Shown here: piece by piece, positions 53,415 through 61,423 of the stretch
Position numbering within the stretch: position 1 is the stretch's first letter
Layout: every line of letters begins with the position of its first letter
From: Marinobacter daqiaonensis
GTDB lineage: Bacteria; Pseudomonadota; Gammaproteobacteria; Pseudomonadales; Oleiphilaceae
Length of the DNA stretch: 64,000 nucleotides
Direction: 5' to 3'
NCBI RefSeq assembly: GCF_900115285.1
Contig: NZ_FOYW01000001.1
Span: 1,957,272 to 2,021,271 of the forward strand
The notes under the pieces: generated by a model
What the model was told of the DNA's origin: nothing
Databases searched by the model: none
The model's input: the letters and a program-made list of their open reading frames with translations, nothing else
Made by a program: the position numbers and the translations under genes

Positions 53415-54728
53415 ATGGAATTGACGGCAACGTTGGAAATTTTTGCTGATTACAACCTCACTCTCGTGGTGATAGGCCTGGGAGTGCTTGCACTTGCGGT
53501 GCTGCTCCACCACTTCAGCGACTACCCGTTCTCCTTTCCCATTGTCGCGCTCGCCCTGGGGTACCTTGCCTTTGCCCTTCCTCTGGGCCTGAAGCCCCCC
53601 GACCCTCACGAACACGGTGCGTTAGCGGTTCACCTGACAGAGCTGGGTGTCATCATTTCGCTGATGGGCGTGGGCCTGAAGATAGACCGGATGCCCAGTT
53701 TGCGCACCTGGAGTTCCACATGGCGCCTGCTGGCCATTTGCATGCCGCTGACCATCGCGGGCGTCGCCTTTCTGGGATGGTGGATGATTGGCCTGACTCC
53801 GGCGGCCGCCGTGTTACTTGGCGCCGCTCTCGCCCCGACGGACCCGGTCTTGGCCGCGGACGTTCAGGTTGGCGAGCCAGAGGGTTCGAACGAAGAGGAT
53901 ATCCACCCCAAGAAAAAAGAGGACGAGCTGCGGTTCACCCTGACGTCTGAGGCGGGACTGAACGACTCGCTGGCATTTCCGTTCACCTACCTTGCCCTGC
54001 TTATGGTAGCGGAGGGAACGGCTCCGTCGAACTGGATTGGCGAATGGCTGTTGATCGACGTGGTGTACAAACTCGCGATGGCTCTCGTCGCCGGGCTGGC
54101 CCTTGGCTGGCTGCTTGCAAGGATCCTGCTTCGACTGCCCATCGAAACAGAGCCCCAGAGAATGAAAGCCGGGGTCGGGGCCCTGGCCGGCACCCTGCTG
54201 CTCTATGGCATCACCGAAGTGCTTGGAGGTTACGGCTTTCTGGCGGTCTTCATTGGCGCGATGACCATCAAACACTACGAGCAGACGCACCAGGCCCACA
54301 AGTCATTGCACACCTTTGCTGAGCAGTCGGAGCAGCTGCTGATGCTGGGCATACTGATCGCGCTGGGTGCCGCCATCGCCGGCGGACTGCTTGCCTCCCT
54401 CACCTGGGAGGCCGCCCTGCTCGGGATACTGCTGGTCTTCGTTTTGCGACCCCTGGCCGGAATGATCAGCATGTTCGGATCGACATGGCTGCCCCTCCGG
54501 GATCGCGCCATCGCCAGCTTTTTCGGTATCCGCGGTATCGGCTGCCTGTTCTACCTGGCCTATGGGCTTCATGAGGGAGAATTTATGGAAGCGGAACTGC
54601 TGTGGTCGACCTGTGCCTTTGCCGTCGTTCTGTCTGTTTTTGTGCATGGCGTAGCAGCCAGTCCCGTTATGAAGTTCAGGGAGCGGCGGATCCCCCCTCA
54701 TCCCCGGCAACCATCCAGCAACTGCTGA
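53415..54728 (+). CDS. CPA1-type Na+/H+ antiporter (second copy)
   Basis: 437 residues from ATG 53415 with a weak ribosome-binding site. Same landmarks as the antiporter at 49066-50382: GAALAPTDPVLAADVQVG, a charged insert EGSNEEDIHPKKKEDE, RFTLTSEAGLNDSLAFPF and FFGIRGIGCLFYLAYGLHEG. About twelve helices. The inserted acidic/basic loop is absent from the other copy at this length. The 3' end overlaps the convergent nuclease gene by 31 nt. Confidence 0.9.
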   Translation: MELTATLEIFADYNLTLVVIGLGVLALAVLLHHFSDYPFSFPIVALALGYLAFALPLGLKPPDPHEHGALAVHLTELGVIISLMGVGLKIDRMPSLRTWSSTWRLLAICMPLTIAGVAFLGWWMIGLTPAAAVLLGAALAPTDPVLAADVQVGEPEGSNEEDIHPKKKEDELRFTLTSEAGLNDSLAFPFTYLALLMVAEGTAPSNWIGEWLLIDVVYKLAMALVAGLALGWLLARILLRLPIETEPQRMKAGVGALAGTLLLYGITEVLGGYGFLAVFIGAMTIKHYEQTHQAHKSLHTFAEQSEQLLMLGILIALGAAIAGGLLASLTWEAALLGILLVFVLRPLAGMISMFGSTWLPLRDRAIASFFGIRGIGCLFYLAYGLHEGEFMEAELLWSTCAFAVVLSVFVHGVAASPVMKFRERRIPPHPRQPSSNC

Positions 54729-55411
54729 AACCTCGCGGCCTCCGTGGCATCGGGCTGGAGACCGTAGCTCTTGACTATCCTCACAAACCGCGCGACATAC
54801 TGGCATCGGCCCGCTGGCGGCATCCACTCATCGGGGCCTCGTGCTCCCTTGCTTCGGTTCAGGTGGGCCTCCACCGGCCAGAGGTTGACCGGATCGTTGG
54901 CGAAGCGCTCCCGCTCCACCCGGGGCCAGGTGTTGGCGCCCCGTTCCCAGGCCCAGGCCAGGGGGACGACGTGGTCGATGTCGATGTCACCGGCGTTCTG
55001 GATAACGTTGCCGGTGAAGGGGGAGATCCAGCGACCGGTGACCACGCGGCAGCGGCTGGCGTCGGCGAAGCGGACGGTGGTGCTGGAGCTCTGGATCAGG
55101 GCTTCGGCCCGGCTGTCCTGGCAGTCGCCGTCCTCATCGGACCAGCCGTGGCCGAACTCGGAGCGCTGGTATTCCACGCTGGGGTCGGCGCGGCTCAGGG
55201 TAAGGCCCTTGGGCAGACGGCCACCAGCACTCAGGCAGCTCTCCAGGTCCTGGAAGGGCGTGAAATTTCCGGTCCGCTCATAGTAGGAACTTACCGGCGG
55301 GTGACAGATACCGGAAGAGGACTGCTTGACGGGTGGATTGACCGCATGGGCCAGGCTGAAGCCCAGCAACAGGACCAGCACGGCCAGGTTTCGACAGCAC
55401 ACTGAAACCAT
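54698..55411 (-). CDS. Secreted HNH-type nuclease (DUF1524-like)
   Basis: 237 residues. Signal peptide to about 23 (LAVLVLLLGFSLAHA). The core DIDIDHVVPLAWAWERGANTWPRVERERFANDPVNLWPVEAHLNRSKGARGPDEWMPP has the D-H-V-V-P-L...N...N..K pattern of the DUF1524/HNH superfamily found in secreted bacterial nucleases. Several cysteines suggest a disulfide-stabilised exported protein. It could scavenge extracellular DNA. The gene overlaps the antiporter 3' end tail-to-tail. Confidence 0.82.
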   Translation of the reverse strand: MVSVCCRNLAVLVLLLGFSLAHAVNPPVKQSSSGICHPPVSSYYERTGNFTPFQDLESCLSAGGRLPKGLTLSRADPSVEYQRSEFGHGWSDEDGDCQDSRAEALIQSSSTTVRFADASRCRVVTGRWISPFTGNVIQNAGDIDIDHVVPLAWAWERGANTWPRVERERFANDPVNLWPVEAHLNRSKGARGPDEWMPPAGRCQYVARFVRIVKSYGLQPDATEAARFQQLLDGCRG

Positions 55412-55541
55412 GAAAACTCCAGGTAAAACGAGGGCTACTTCATTGCCTCCCTCTCCTGGTCAAATTGTACCCGAGTTGCCGATTTTTTGCCCCGAGATGA
55501 CACTGAGGTATTGGATCCGAGAACGGCACCGGTGTCGAAAG

Positions 55542-57812
55542 CTAGCGGGTCTCAGTCGTATCCCGATCAAACCACCATTCCGGCAACAGGTTCCTGTTCG
55601 CCGGCTGCAGGAAACGGTCATCGATCAGCCAGATCACGCCTTCATCCTGCGGGGTGCGAATCACCCTTCCCGCTGCCTGGGCGACTTTCTGCAGGCCGGG
55701 GATGCGGTAGGTGTAGTCGTAGCCGGCACCGAAGCGTTCCTCCAGCCGGGTCCTGAGTACCTCGTGCCAGGGGTCGAAGGGCGGCAGGCCCAGGGTGGCC
55801 ACAAAGGCCCCGATCAGCTGGTCCCCGGGCAGATCGATGCCCTCACTGAACACGCCCCCCAGCACGGCGAACGCCACGGCCGGTTCCGGTTGTCGGAAGC
55901 CCGCCAGGAAATCGGCCCGCTGCGCCTGGCTCATACCCGGTCTCTGGGGACGCTGGGGGATATCCGGGGCAATGTGGGCCAGGGCTTCGGTGACCTGCTC
56001 CAGGTAGCGAAAACTGCTGAAAAAGGCCAGATAGTGCCCCGGGCGTTCACGGAACTGGCCGGCAATCAGCTCGGCAATGGGTTCCAGCGACCGTTCCCGG
56101 TCGGGCTGGCGGGTACTGATGCGCGGGGTGAAGTGAACCTGCAGCTGGTCCGCGCTGAAGGGGCTGGGAAGCGAGGTAAACCGGGTGTCTTCCGCCAGGC
56201 CCAGCAGATCCCGGTGGTAGACGCCGGGGGTGAGGGTGGCGGAGAACAGCAGCACCGAAGCCGCCGCCCGGAACCGGTCCCGCAGGAAGTCCGCCGGTAT
56301 CAGGTTCTGCAAGGTCAGGCTGGCCCTGCCACGACCGGCCCGCTGGTACTCGCACAGGGAGTGGTCGCCAAACTGATCCGCCAGTTTCATGAAGGCCACG
56401 CTCTCGAACAGCAGCTCCTGCAGCGCCAGATCCGGCGGGTTGTCCGCCAGATAGTCAGTCAGACCGGACACCAGTCCTTGCAGGCTGCCGGTGAGCTGTC
56501 CGGGAAGTGACTTCAGGAACACCGGTTCGGAGCTGTCCACGCCCTGTTCGCTGATCACCTCCTGCCAGGCTTTTGCCACCCGATTCATTGGCGCTTTCAG
56601 GGGCCTGGGCGCTGTCCGGCGGACCCGCAGCAATCGTTGCTGGTCCAGCCTTACCGAGTACATGCCCCGGGCCCGGTCCACCAGGTTGTGGGCCTCGTCC
56701 ACCAGCACGCCGGCCTTCCACTGGTTCTGACGAACCAGGGCATGTAGCAGTGCGCTCTGGTCGAACATTCGGTTCACGTCGGCCACCACCACATCGCTCC
56801 AGCGGGCCATCTCCTGGCCCAGGAAATAGGGACAGATGTCGTGGCCGGCCGCAATTTCAGCCAGCCGTTCACGGCTCAGGGGCCCCTGTACCCGGGCCGC
56901 TTCCGCCCGGGCATCCGGAAGACGGTCAAAAAAGCCCCTTGCCAGTGGACAGGCGTCGCCGTGGCAGGCCTTGTCCGGGTGCTCGCAGGCGTCGTCCTTC
57001 GCCACCAGCTCCAGGGTCCTCAGTGGCCAGTGGTGGGGATCCGGCTGGGCCTGCCGCAGGGCTTCGGTGGCGCCCATGGCCAGCTCGCGGGCGGTATTGC
57101 GGCAGGTCAGATAGAACAGGCGGTCCTGGCCGGCGGCCGGCATGGCCATCAGCGCCGGGAACAGGGTACCCAGGGTCTTGCCCAGTCCCGTCGGTGCCTC
57201 CAGCAACAGGGATCGGGACTGTACGGCATTGCGGTAAACGGTTTCCGCCAGCCGTCGCTGCCCGGCCCGGAACTCGTCGAATGGGAACCGCAGCTGCCCG
57301 AGGCGCTGGTCCCGGGCCTGGCGATGACGATCCTCCTGTTCGGCCCAGGCCCGGAAGGCGCTGCACAGGGCTTCCAGCTCGCGCCATAGCTCGTCGGCGG
57401 TGGCGGTTTCCGTGACCGGGCTTTCCCTGTTACGTCCCGTGTCGTAGTACACCAGCGCCAGGGTCACGGATTTCAGGTTTTCCTGGCGGCAAAGCAGGGC
57501 GCCATAGGCCCGTAACTGTGCCCGATGGAGGGCACGCTGATGGTCGCGGATGCGGGAAAGGTCGCCGCGGTGGGTCTTGATTTCCTCCAGCAGGGGCTTG
57601 TGAGGGTTGTACACATCTGCCCGGCCAGTGAGTTCGATACCCAGGCAGTTTCCGGTGAGTGAGAACTCACTCTTATAGCCGTAGCCACGGCTTGCCTGCA
57701 CCGCCTGATGGCCGGCAATTCCCTCCTCACTGGAGGGGGCCGGGGTGTAGCGGAAGTCCAGGTCACCGCGCCGGGCGGCAAACTCGCAAAGGGTTCGAAC
57801 CGCCACTTTCAC
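55542..57812 (-). CDS. DinG/XPD-like helicase with N-terminal RecB/Cas4-type nuclease domain
   Basis: 756 residues from GTG 57812, chosen because GGAG is 8 nt upstream and the start overlaps the FAN1-like stop (GTGA). Residues about 30-125 carry PD-(D/E)XK nuclease motifs: His35, Asp66 (LTGRADVYNP), Glu77 and Lys79 (LEEIKTH), and Q99-Y103 (AQLRAYG). The helicase follows: Walker A EAPTGLGKT; iron-sulfur cysteines CEHPDKACHGDACPLA and CPYFLGQEM; VDEAHN; VLLFSATL; FFSSFRYLEQV; and QAAGRVIRTPQDEG. A fused nuclease and 5'-3' helicase, translationally coupled to a structure-specific nuclease. Confidence 0.9.
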   Translation of the reverse strand: MKVAVRTLCEFAARRGDLDFRYTPAPSSEEGIAGHQAVQASRGYGYKSEFSLTGNCLGIELTGRADVYNPHKPLLEEIKTHRGDLSRIRDHQRALHRAQLRAYGALLCRQENLKSVTLALVYYDTGRNRESPVTETATADELWRELEALCSAFRAWAEQEDRHRQARDQRLGQLRFPFDEFRAGQRRLAETVYRNAVQSRSLLLEAPTGLGKTLGTLFPALMAMPAAGQDRLFYLTCRNTARELAMGATEALRQAQPDPHHWPLRTLELVAKDDACEHPDKACHGDACPLARGFFDRLPDARAEAARVQGPLSRERLAEIAAGHDICPYFLGQEMARWSDVVVADVNRMFDQSALLHALVRQNQWKAGVLVDEAHNLVDRARGMYSVRLDQQRLLRVRRTAPRPLKAPMNRVAKAWQEVISEQGVDSSEPVFLKSLPGQLTGSLQGLVSGLTDYLADNPPDLALQELLFESVAFMKLADQFGDHSLCEYQRAGRGRASLTLQNLIPADFLRDRFRAAASVLLFSATLTPGVYHRDLLGLAEDTRFTSLPSPFSADQLQVHFTPRISTRQPDRERSLEPIAELIAGQFRERPGHYLAFFSSFRYLEQVTEALAHIAPDIPQRPQRPGMSQAQRADFLAGFRQPEPAVAFAVLGGVFSEGIDLPGDQLIGAFVATLGLPPFDPWHEVLRTRLEERFGAGYDYTYRIPGLQKVAQAAGRVIRTPQDEGVIWLIDDRFLQPANRNLLPEWWFDRDTTETR

Positions 57813-59509
57813 GGGCCGAACTCCGGCTCCTGCCACCGGACATGGCAGACCCGCGCCGCAATCCCCTGGCGGTCAAAGAACGCCAGCCAGCGCCGCTGGT
57901 GGTCCTGCAGGCGATCACCGGGGCCTTTCACCTCGATCATTTCGTACCGTTGCGCTGGCTCGGGGTGGTCCGGAACAAACCGGATCAGGTCCGGGAAGCC
58001 GCTGCGGTGCTCCTTCAGGTTGGCCAGCAGACGCCGGAACAGGACCTTGAGGTGGACCGGTGGAATGCAATGGAGGGCCATCTCCAGAAGCGGCCCGGAA
58101 AGCACCTGCCAATGGACGAAAGGGTTGGCCAGGCCCTGCTTCCGGCGCCAGGTGGTGAGGATGGTGTCGCGGTAGGCGTCCGTGTCCAGCTGGCGGAAGC
58201 AGGCTTCCAGCAGATCCCGGCGACGGGAAACAAAGTCCTCCCGGGTCAGGTCCGCCGGCCCCACATGGAAGGGATGGAAGAAAGCACCGGGCATCGGCGT
58301 GAAAATCACCTCCCAGCACAGCAGCCCGAAAAGGCCATTGATCAGGGTATTCTCCACATAGACCACCGGGCACTCGTCCGTGGTCAGGTGTTGCTGCACC
58401 AGCCACTCCACCGGGCCCGGCTCAGGCAGGATCAGGGTGAAGGTCTCGGGAACGGGGGTATCGTCCAGTGGCGGTGCCGGTTCGCCAACCTTTTTGGATA
58501 ACCGCTTGAGCAGGCGCCCGAGACCCTGGGCCTCGGCGTCGCTCAGGTCCTGGTCATGCCAGTTCCGGGCAATGGCCCAGGCCTCGTCGAAACGCTTCAT
58601 GCGCTCCAGCAGCCTGAGCTGCTTCAGGCGGGCTTCCCGGTGATGACTCCCCGCCAGGGCCTCCAGCGCCAGCTCCGGTTCTCCCTGGCGTTCCGCCTGA
58701 CGCCCCAGCTCCAGCAGCAGTCGGTCGCGGCGACTGGCGAGCCAGGCGTTATCCGCAGGATCCGGCACCTGGCCCCAGACATCAGGGGCGGCCACCCCGG
58801 CATCCAGCTGCTCCCGGCACTGGTGCATCACCAGGTAGCAGTCTACATCCCCCCGGTCATGGAATGCCCGGCTCCGGGGTGAGAGGGGGACGGTTTCATA
58901 CTGCTGGTAGCCCAGCTCCACCAGCACGAAGTCAGACCAGCTCTGTCGCAAGTTGCCAAAGAACATCAGTCGGACCCGGTCGAACAACGCCATGTAGCGC
59001 AGACGCACCACCGGATGGCGGTCATGCCCGAGCCACTTGCTCACGGGCCGGGGATCCGGGAACTCCCCCGCCAGCAGCGCTTTCATCCTCCCCTTGGGAA
59101 GGCCGGAGGGATGGCCAAGAGACTTGAGGGTGGCGGCAAAGGCCGGGCGCAGTTCCGCCAGGGTAAACAGGCGAAACAGGTCGTCCAGCGTCAGTTCAGG
59201 ATTGTCTTCAAGCCACCCCCTGGTGCCCAGCTCCATTAGCGCCCTGGCTTCGGAGTCGGGTAGCTCGGGATACTTGAACTTGTCCAGGCGAAACAGCTCA
59301 CCGGTTCGCATCACCATTCGGGTCAGCAGGGCACGGGCGGAAACCGACAGGTTGCCGAAGGCGGCCAGACGATCGCATTCATCCTGTGTCAGCAGGTCAG
59401 CGTGGTGACCGGCCACCCAGGTGACAACAGTTTCCATATTGGCCAGGTAATACAGCGGATCGGCAAGGTCGGCGGTCTGCGGCCGGGCCTGCGGGTGCGA
59501 ATCGGTCAT
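57809..59509 (-). CDS. FAN1-like structure-specific nuclease (VRR-NUC)
   Basis: 566 residues from ATG 59509; there is no clear ribosome-binding site, and a TTG at 59524 is possible. The C-terminal VRR-NUC domain has GFPDLIRFVPDH and YEMIEVKGPGDRLQDHQRRWL, the PD...ExK nuclease core. The upstream region has a helical/TPR-like part (ALEALAGSHHREARLKQLRLLERMKRFDEAWAIA) and a SAP-like part (SLGHPSGLPKGRMKALLAG), as in bacterial FAN1. Such enzymes cut branched and crosslinked DNA. The gene precedes and overlaps the nuclease-helicase gene. Confidence 0.9.
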   Translation of the reverse strand: MTDSHPQARPQTADLADPLYYLANMETVVTWVAGHHADLLTQDECDRLAAFGNLSVSARALLTRMVMRTGELFRLDKFKYPELPDSEARALMELGTRGWLEDNPELTLDDLFRLFTLAELRPAFAATLKSLGHPSGLPKGRMKALLAGEFPDPRPVSKWLGHDRHPVVRLRYMALFDRVRLMFFGNLRQSWSDFVLVELGYQQYETVPLSPRSRAFHDRGDVDCYLVMHQCREQLDAGVAAPDVWGQVPDPADNAWLASRRDRLLLELGRQAERQGEPELALEALAGSHHREARLKQLRLLERMKRFDEAWAIARNWHDQDLSDAEAQGLGRLLKRLSKKVGEPAPPLDDTPVPETFTLILPEPGPVEWLVQQHLTTDECPVVYVENTLINGLFGLLCWEVIFTPMPGAFFHPFHVGPADLTREDFVSRRRDLLEACFRQLDTDAYRDTILTTWRRKQGLANPFVHWQVLSGPLLEMALHCIPPVHLKVLFRRLLANLKEHRSGFPDLIRFVPDHPEPAQRYEMIEVKGPGDRLQDHQRRWLAFFDRQGIAARVCHVRWQEPEFGP

Positions 59510-59578
59510 AGGGGATGGGGACAAAACCTGCTTTCGGGGGAACCAGAGTGCTCACTTTACGACGACCGGGCGCCCACC

Positions 59579-60031
59579 TCAAATACCGGTATCGGCCTTC
59601 TGAACGCGAACACCGGCGATCCGCCACTGGCCATCCTCCTCCACCATGCGGTAATAGGCGTTCCATCGGGCGCCCTGCGGCCCGGTAAGACGCACCACCT
59701 GGATGTCGAAGTAACCGTGGGGCACATACTCGCGGAACTCGATGGCAGTGGCCCGGTGAATTGCCGGGTAAGCCTGCTCCACCATGCTGAGGAACACCTC
59801 GGAGGTGCCGAAGCGGCGCTGGATTCCCTCGGAGGCGATATCCCAGGCCCGCTGGTGATCATCGGTGGCGAACGCTTCGATCTGCCGCAGGATGGTGTCC
59901 CGGATGTCTGCTTCCGCCGAACCCGCCGTTACCTTCGGCACTGCAGTCACCAGCGCCAGCACCAGTAATGTCACCAGCAGCCCGGCGGATGCACCGTGCA
60001 GGCGCGATCGGACTCCAGTTCTGTTCCACAT
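59579..60031 (-). CDS. DUF4864-family exported protein
   Basis: 150 residues from ATG 60031, with GGGAGG just upstream. N-terminal signal or anchor (GLLVTLLVLALVTAVPKVTA). The mature part DIRDTILRQIEAFATDDHQRAWDIASEGIQRRFGTSEVFLSMVEQAYPAIHRATAIEFREY matches the DUF4864 layout (a SnoaL-like cone fold is plausible). Function unknown. It is separated from the FAN1-like gene by about 70 nt on the same strand. Confidence 0.8.
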   Translation of the reverse strand: MWNRTGVRSRLHGASAGLLVTLLVLALVTAVPKVTAGSAEADIRDTILRQIEAFATDDHQRAWDIASEGIQRRFGTSEVFLSMVEQAYPAIHRATAIEFREYVPHGYFDIQVVRLTGPQGARWNAYYRMVEEDGQWRIAGVRVQKADTGI

Positions 60032-60206
60032 TGTCACCTCCCGGGCTCTGCCTCAGGAAACGTGCCGACCCTGTGCCGGCACAGATATCGTAGAAAACAT
60101 ACGAGCTCTTTTGCTTCCAGGATGAATAAAAACTGAGCTGAGCGCCAATCTCCCACGTACCCCGTTCATGACGCACCCGCACAAGTCACCAGAAAGGAGC
60201 GCCTTA

Positions 60207-60497
60207 ATGCATATTTCCCATACCGAACTGAAGAATCTTGTCGACCCGGTCGATACCCTGGAGATCGTTTCTCTTGAGGGTCGTTACTACATGGCACGGG
60301 TCAGGGTTGGCGAGCGCTGGTACGTCGTCACCGATGGCCACGACGAGGTCATACGGTATTCTGGAGCCGCTGCCGCCCGGGAAGCGTTCGACGACATTCC
60401 TGTCAAGGACACAGTGGTGATCGCCGCGGCTGGCACCGACGAGATGGTCGGTATGCCGGAGGAAGGCCTCCGACCCATGAAAGTGCCGCTCAAGTAA
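60207..60497 (+). CDS. DUF6482-like small protein
   Basis: 96 residues from ATG 60207 with AAAGGAG upstream. MHISHTELKNLVDPVDTLEIVSLEGRYYMARVRVGERWYVVTDG followed by YSGAAAAREAFDDIPV suggests the small beta-rich DUF6482 family as I recall it. Soluble, acidic, no motif of catalysis. It is convergent with an SDR gene. Confidence 0.6.
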   Translation: MHISHTELKNLVDPVDTLEIVSLEGRYYMARVRVGERWYVVTDGHDEVIRYSGAAAAREAFDDIPVKDTVVIAAAGTDEMVGMPEEGLRPMKVPLK

Positions 60498-60527
60498 CGC
60501 CACAGCGAACCGGTTGCAGAAACGAAA

Positions 60528-61313
60528 TCAGCTGCCCGCGAACGACAATGAATCCACCAGCTCGCGGCCATGGAAGACGGCGCCGTGGAAATCGCTTTCC
60601 GGGACGTCCTTCAGGGTGAAGGCGATGGCGGAGGCGGCCTGCTCCGGCGTCAGGCAGTCGCCGTTGTCCAGGCGCTCTGTCAGCCAGCTGGCATGGGGCA
60701 ACCCCAGCGAACGGGCACTTGATGCGTGGGCGCGCAACCCGTCCGTGTCCACCATGCCCGGCTGGAACAGGCTGATGACCGGCGCCTCGGGGGAGGCGTC
60801 GAATTCAACCGCCAGCTGACGCACCAGCCGTCTCAGCGCCATCTTGCTGACACCATAACTGCCCGTGCCCTTCTGCACAGTCTGATCCATGCCCGCCCCC
60901 AGCATCACCACACGGGCAGCCTTTTCCGGGTGGTACAACAACGGCATCAGTCCCTGTATCAGCTGCAGCGGCGCTGCCACATTAACCGCCAGGGCACGGT
61001 TCAGGTCTGCCACGTCCCAGCTTTCCACATCCGCCGCTGGCTCCCCGTCACCCGCGCAATAGACCAGGCGATGTATGGCGCCGGTTATCCCGGCAATGTG
61101 GCTGGCGAGGCGGGCAACATCATCCGGTCGCGAAAAATCCGCAACGGCGACCCATACGACACGATCGGGATACTGCTCCCGCAGCCCGGCGGCCACGGCT
61201 TCCAGCTTGTCCCGTGTCCGGCCCGCTATAATCAGATGGTGGCCGTCCCGTGCCAGTTCATGGGCCAGGGCCCGGCCGATACCGGAACCCGCGCCTGCTA
61301 TCAGAGTCCACAT
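60528..61313 (-). CDS. Short-chain dehydrogenase/reductase
   Basis: 261 residues. Cofactor loop GAGSGIGRALA, then IIAGRTRDKLEAVAAGL (a basic residue after strand two, NADPH-like), VYCAGDGE in place of NNAG, MLGAGMDQT at the Ser position and YGVSK for the catalytic Tyr/Lys. The usual active-site Ser is not evident in VVMLGAGMDQTVQKGTGSYGVSK, where Gly-Ala replaces SS; this may alter activity. Substrate unknown. Divergent from recC. Confidence 0.82.
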   Translation of the reverse strand: MWTLIAGAGSGIGRALAHELARDGHHLIIAGRTRDKLEAVAAGLREQYPDRVVWVAVADFSRPDDVARLASHIAGITGAIHRLVYCAGDGEPAADVESWDVADLNRALAVNVAAPLQLIQGLMPLLYHPEKAARVVMLGAGMDQTVQKGTGSYGVSKMALRRLVRQLAVEFDASPEAPVISLFQPGMVDTDGLRAHASSARSLGLPHASWLTERLDNGDCLTPEQAASAIAFTLKDVPESDFHGAVFHGRELVDSLSFAGS

Positions 61314-61346
61314 GGTTCACCTCCAAAAGTCAGCCTGATCAGGCAT

Positions 61347-61361
61347 AATCAGTCTCTGATT
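61347..61361. promoter_or_regulatory. Small palindrome in the SDR-recC divergent region
   Basis: AATCAG and CTGATT arms with a 3-nt spacer, midway between divergent SDR and recC genes. It could be a regulator site; support is weak. Confidence 0.25.
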
Positions 61362-61423
61362 ACTGTGGCACATACGGTAATCTTCAGCGTCAGGATTGCA
61401 TTTACCACCCAGCAAGGAGTTCC

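Noticed and set aside
49066..54728. The two CPA1 antiporters as a recent tandem duplication
   Set aside because: They are in opposite orientation, clearly diverged, and one has a charged insert; ancient paralogues are more likely.
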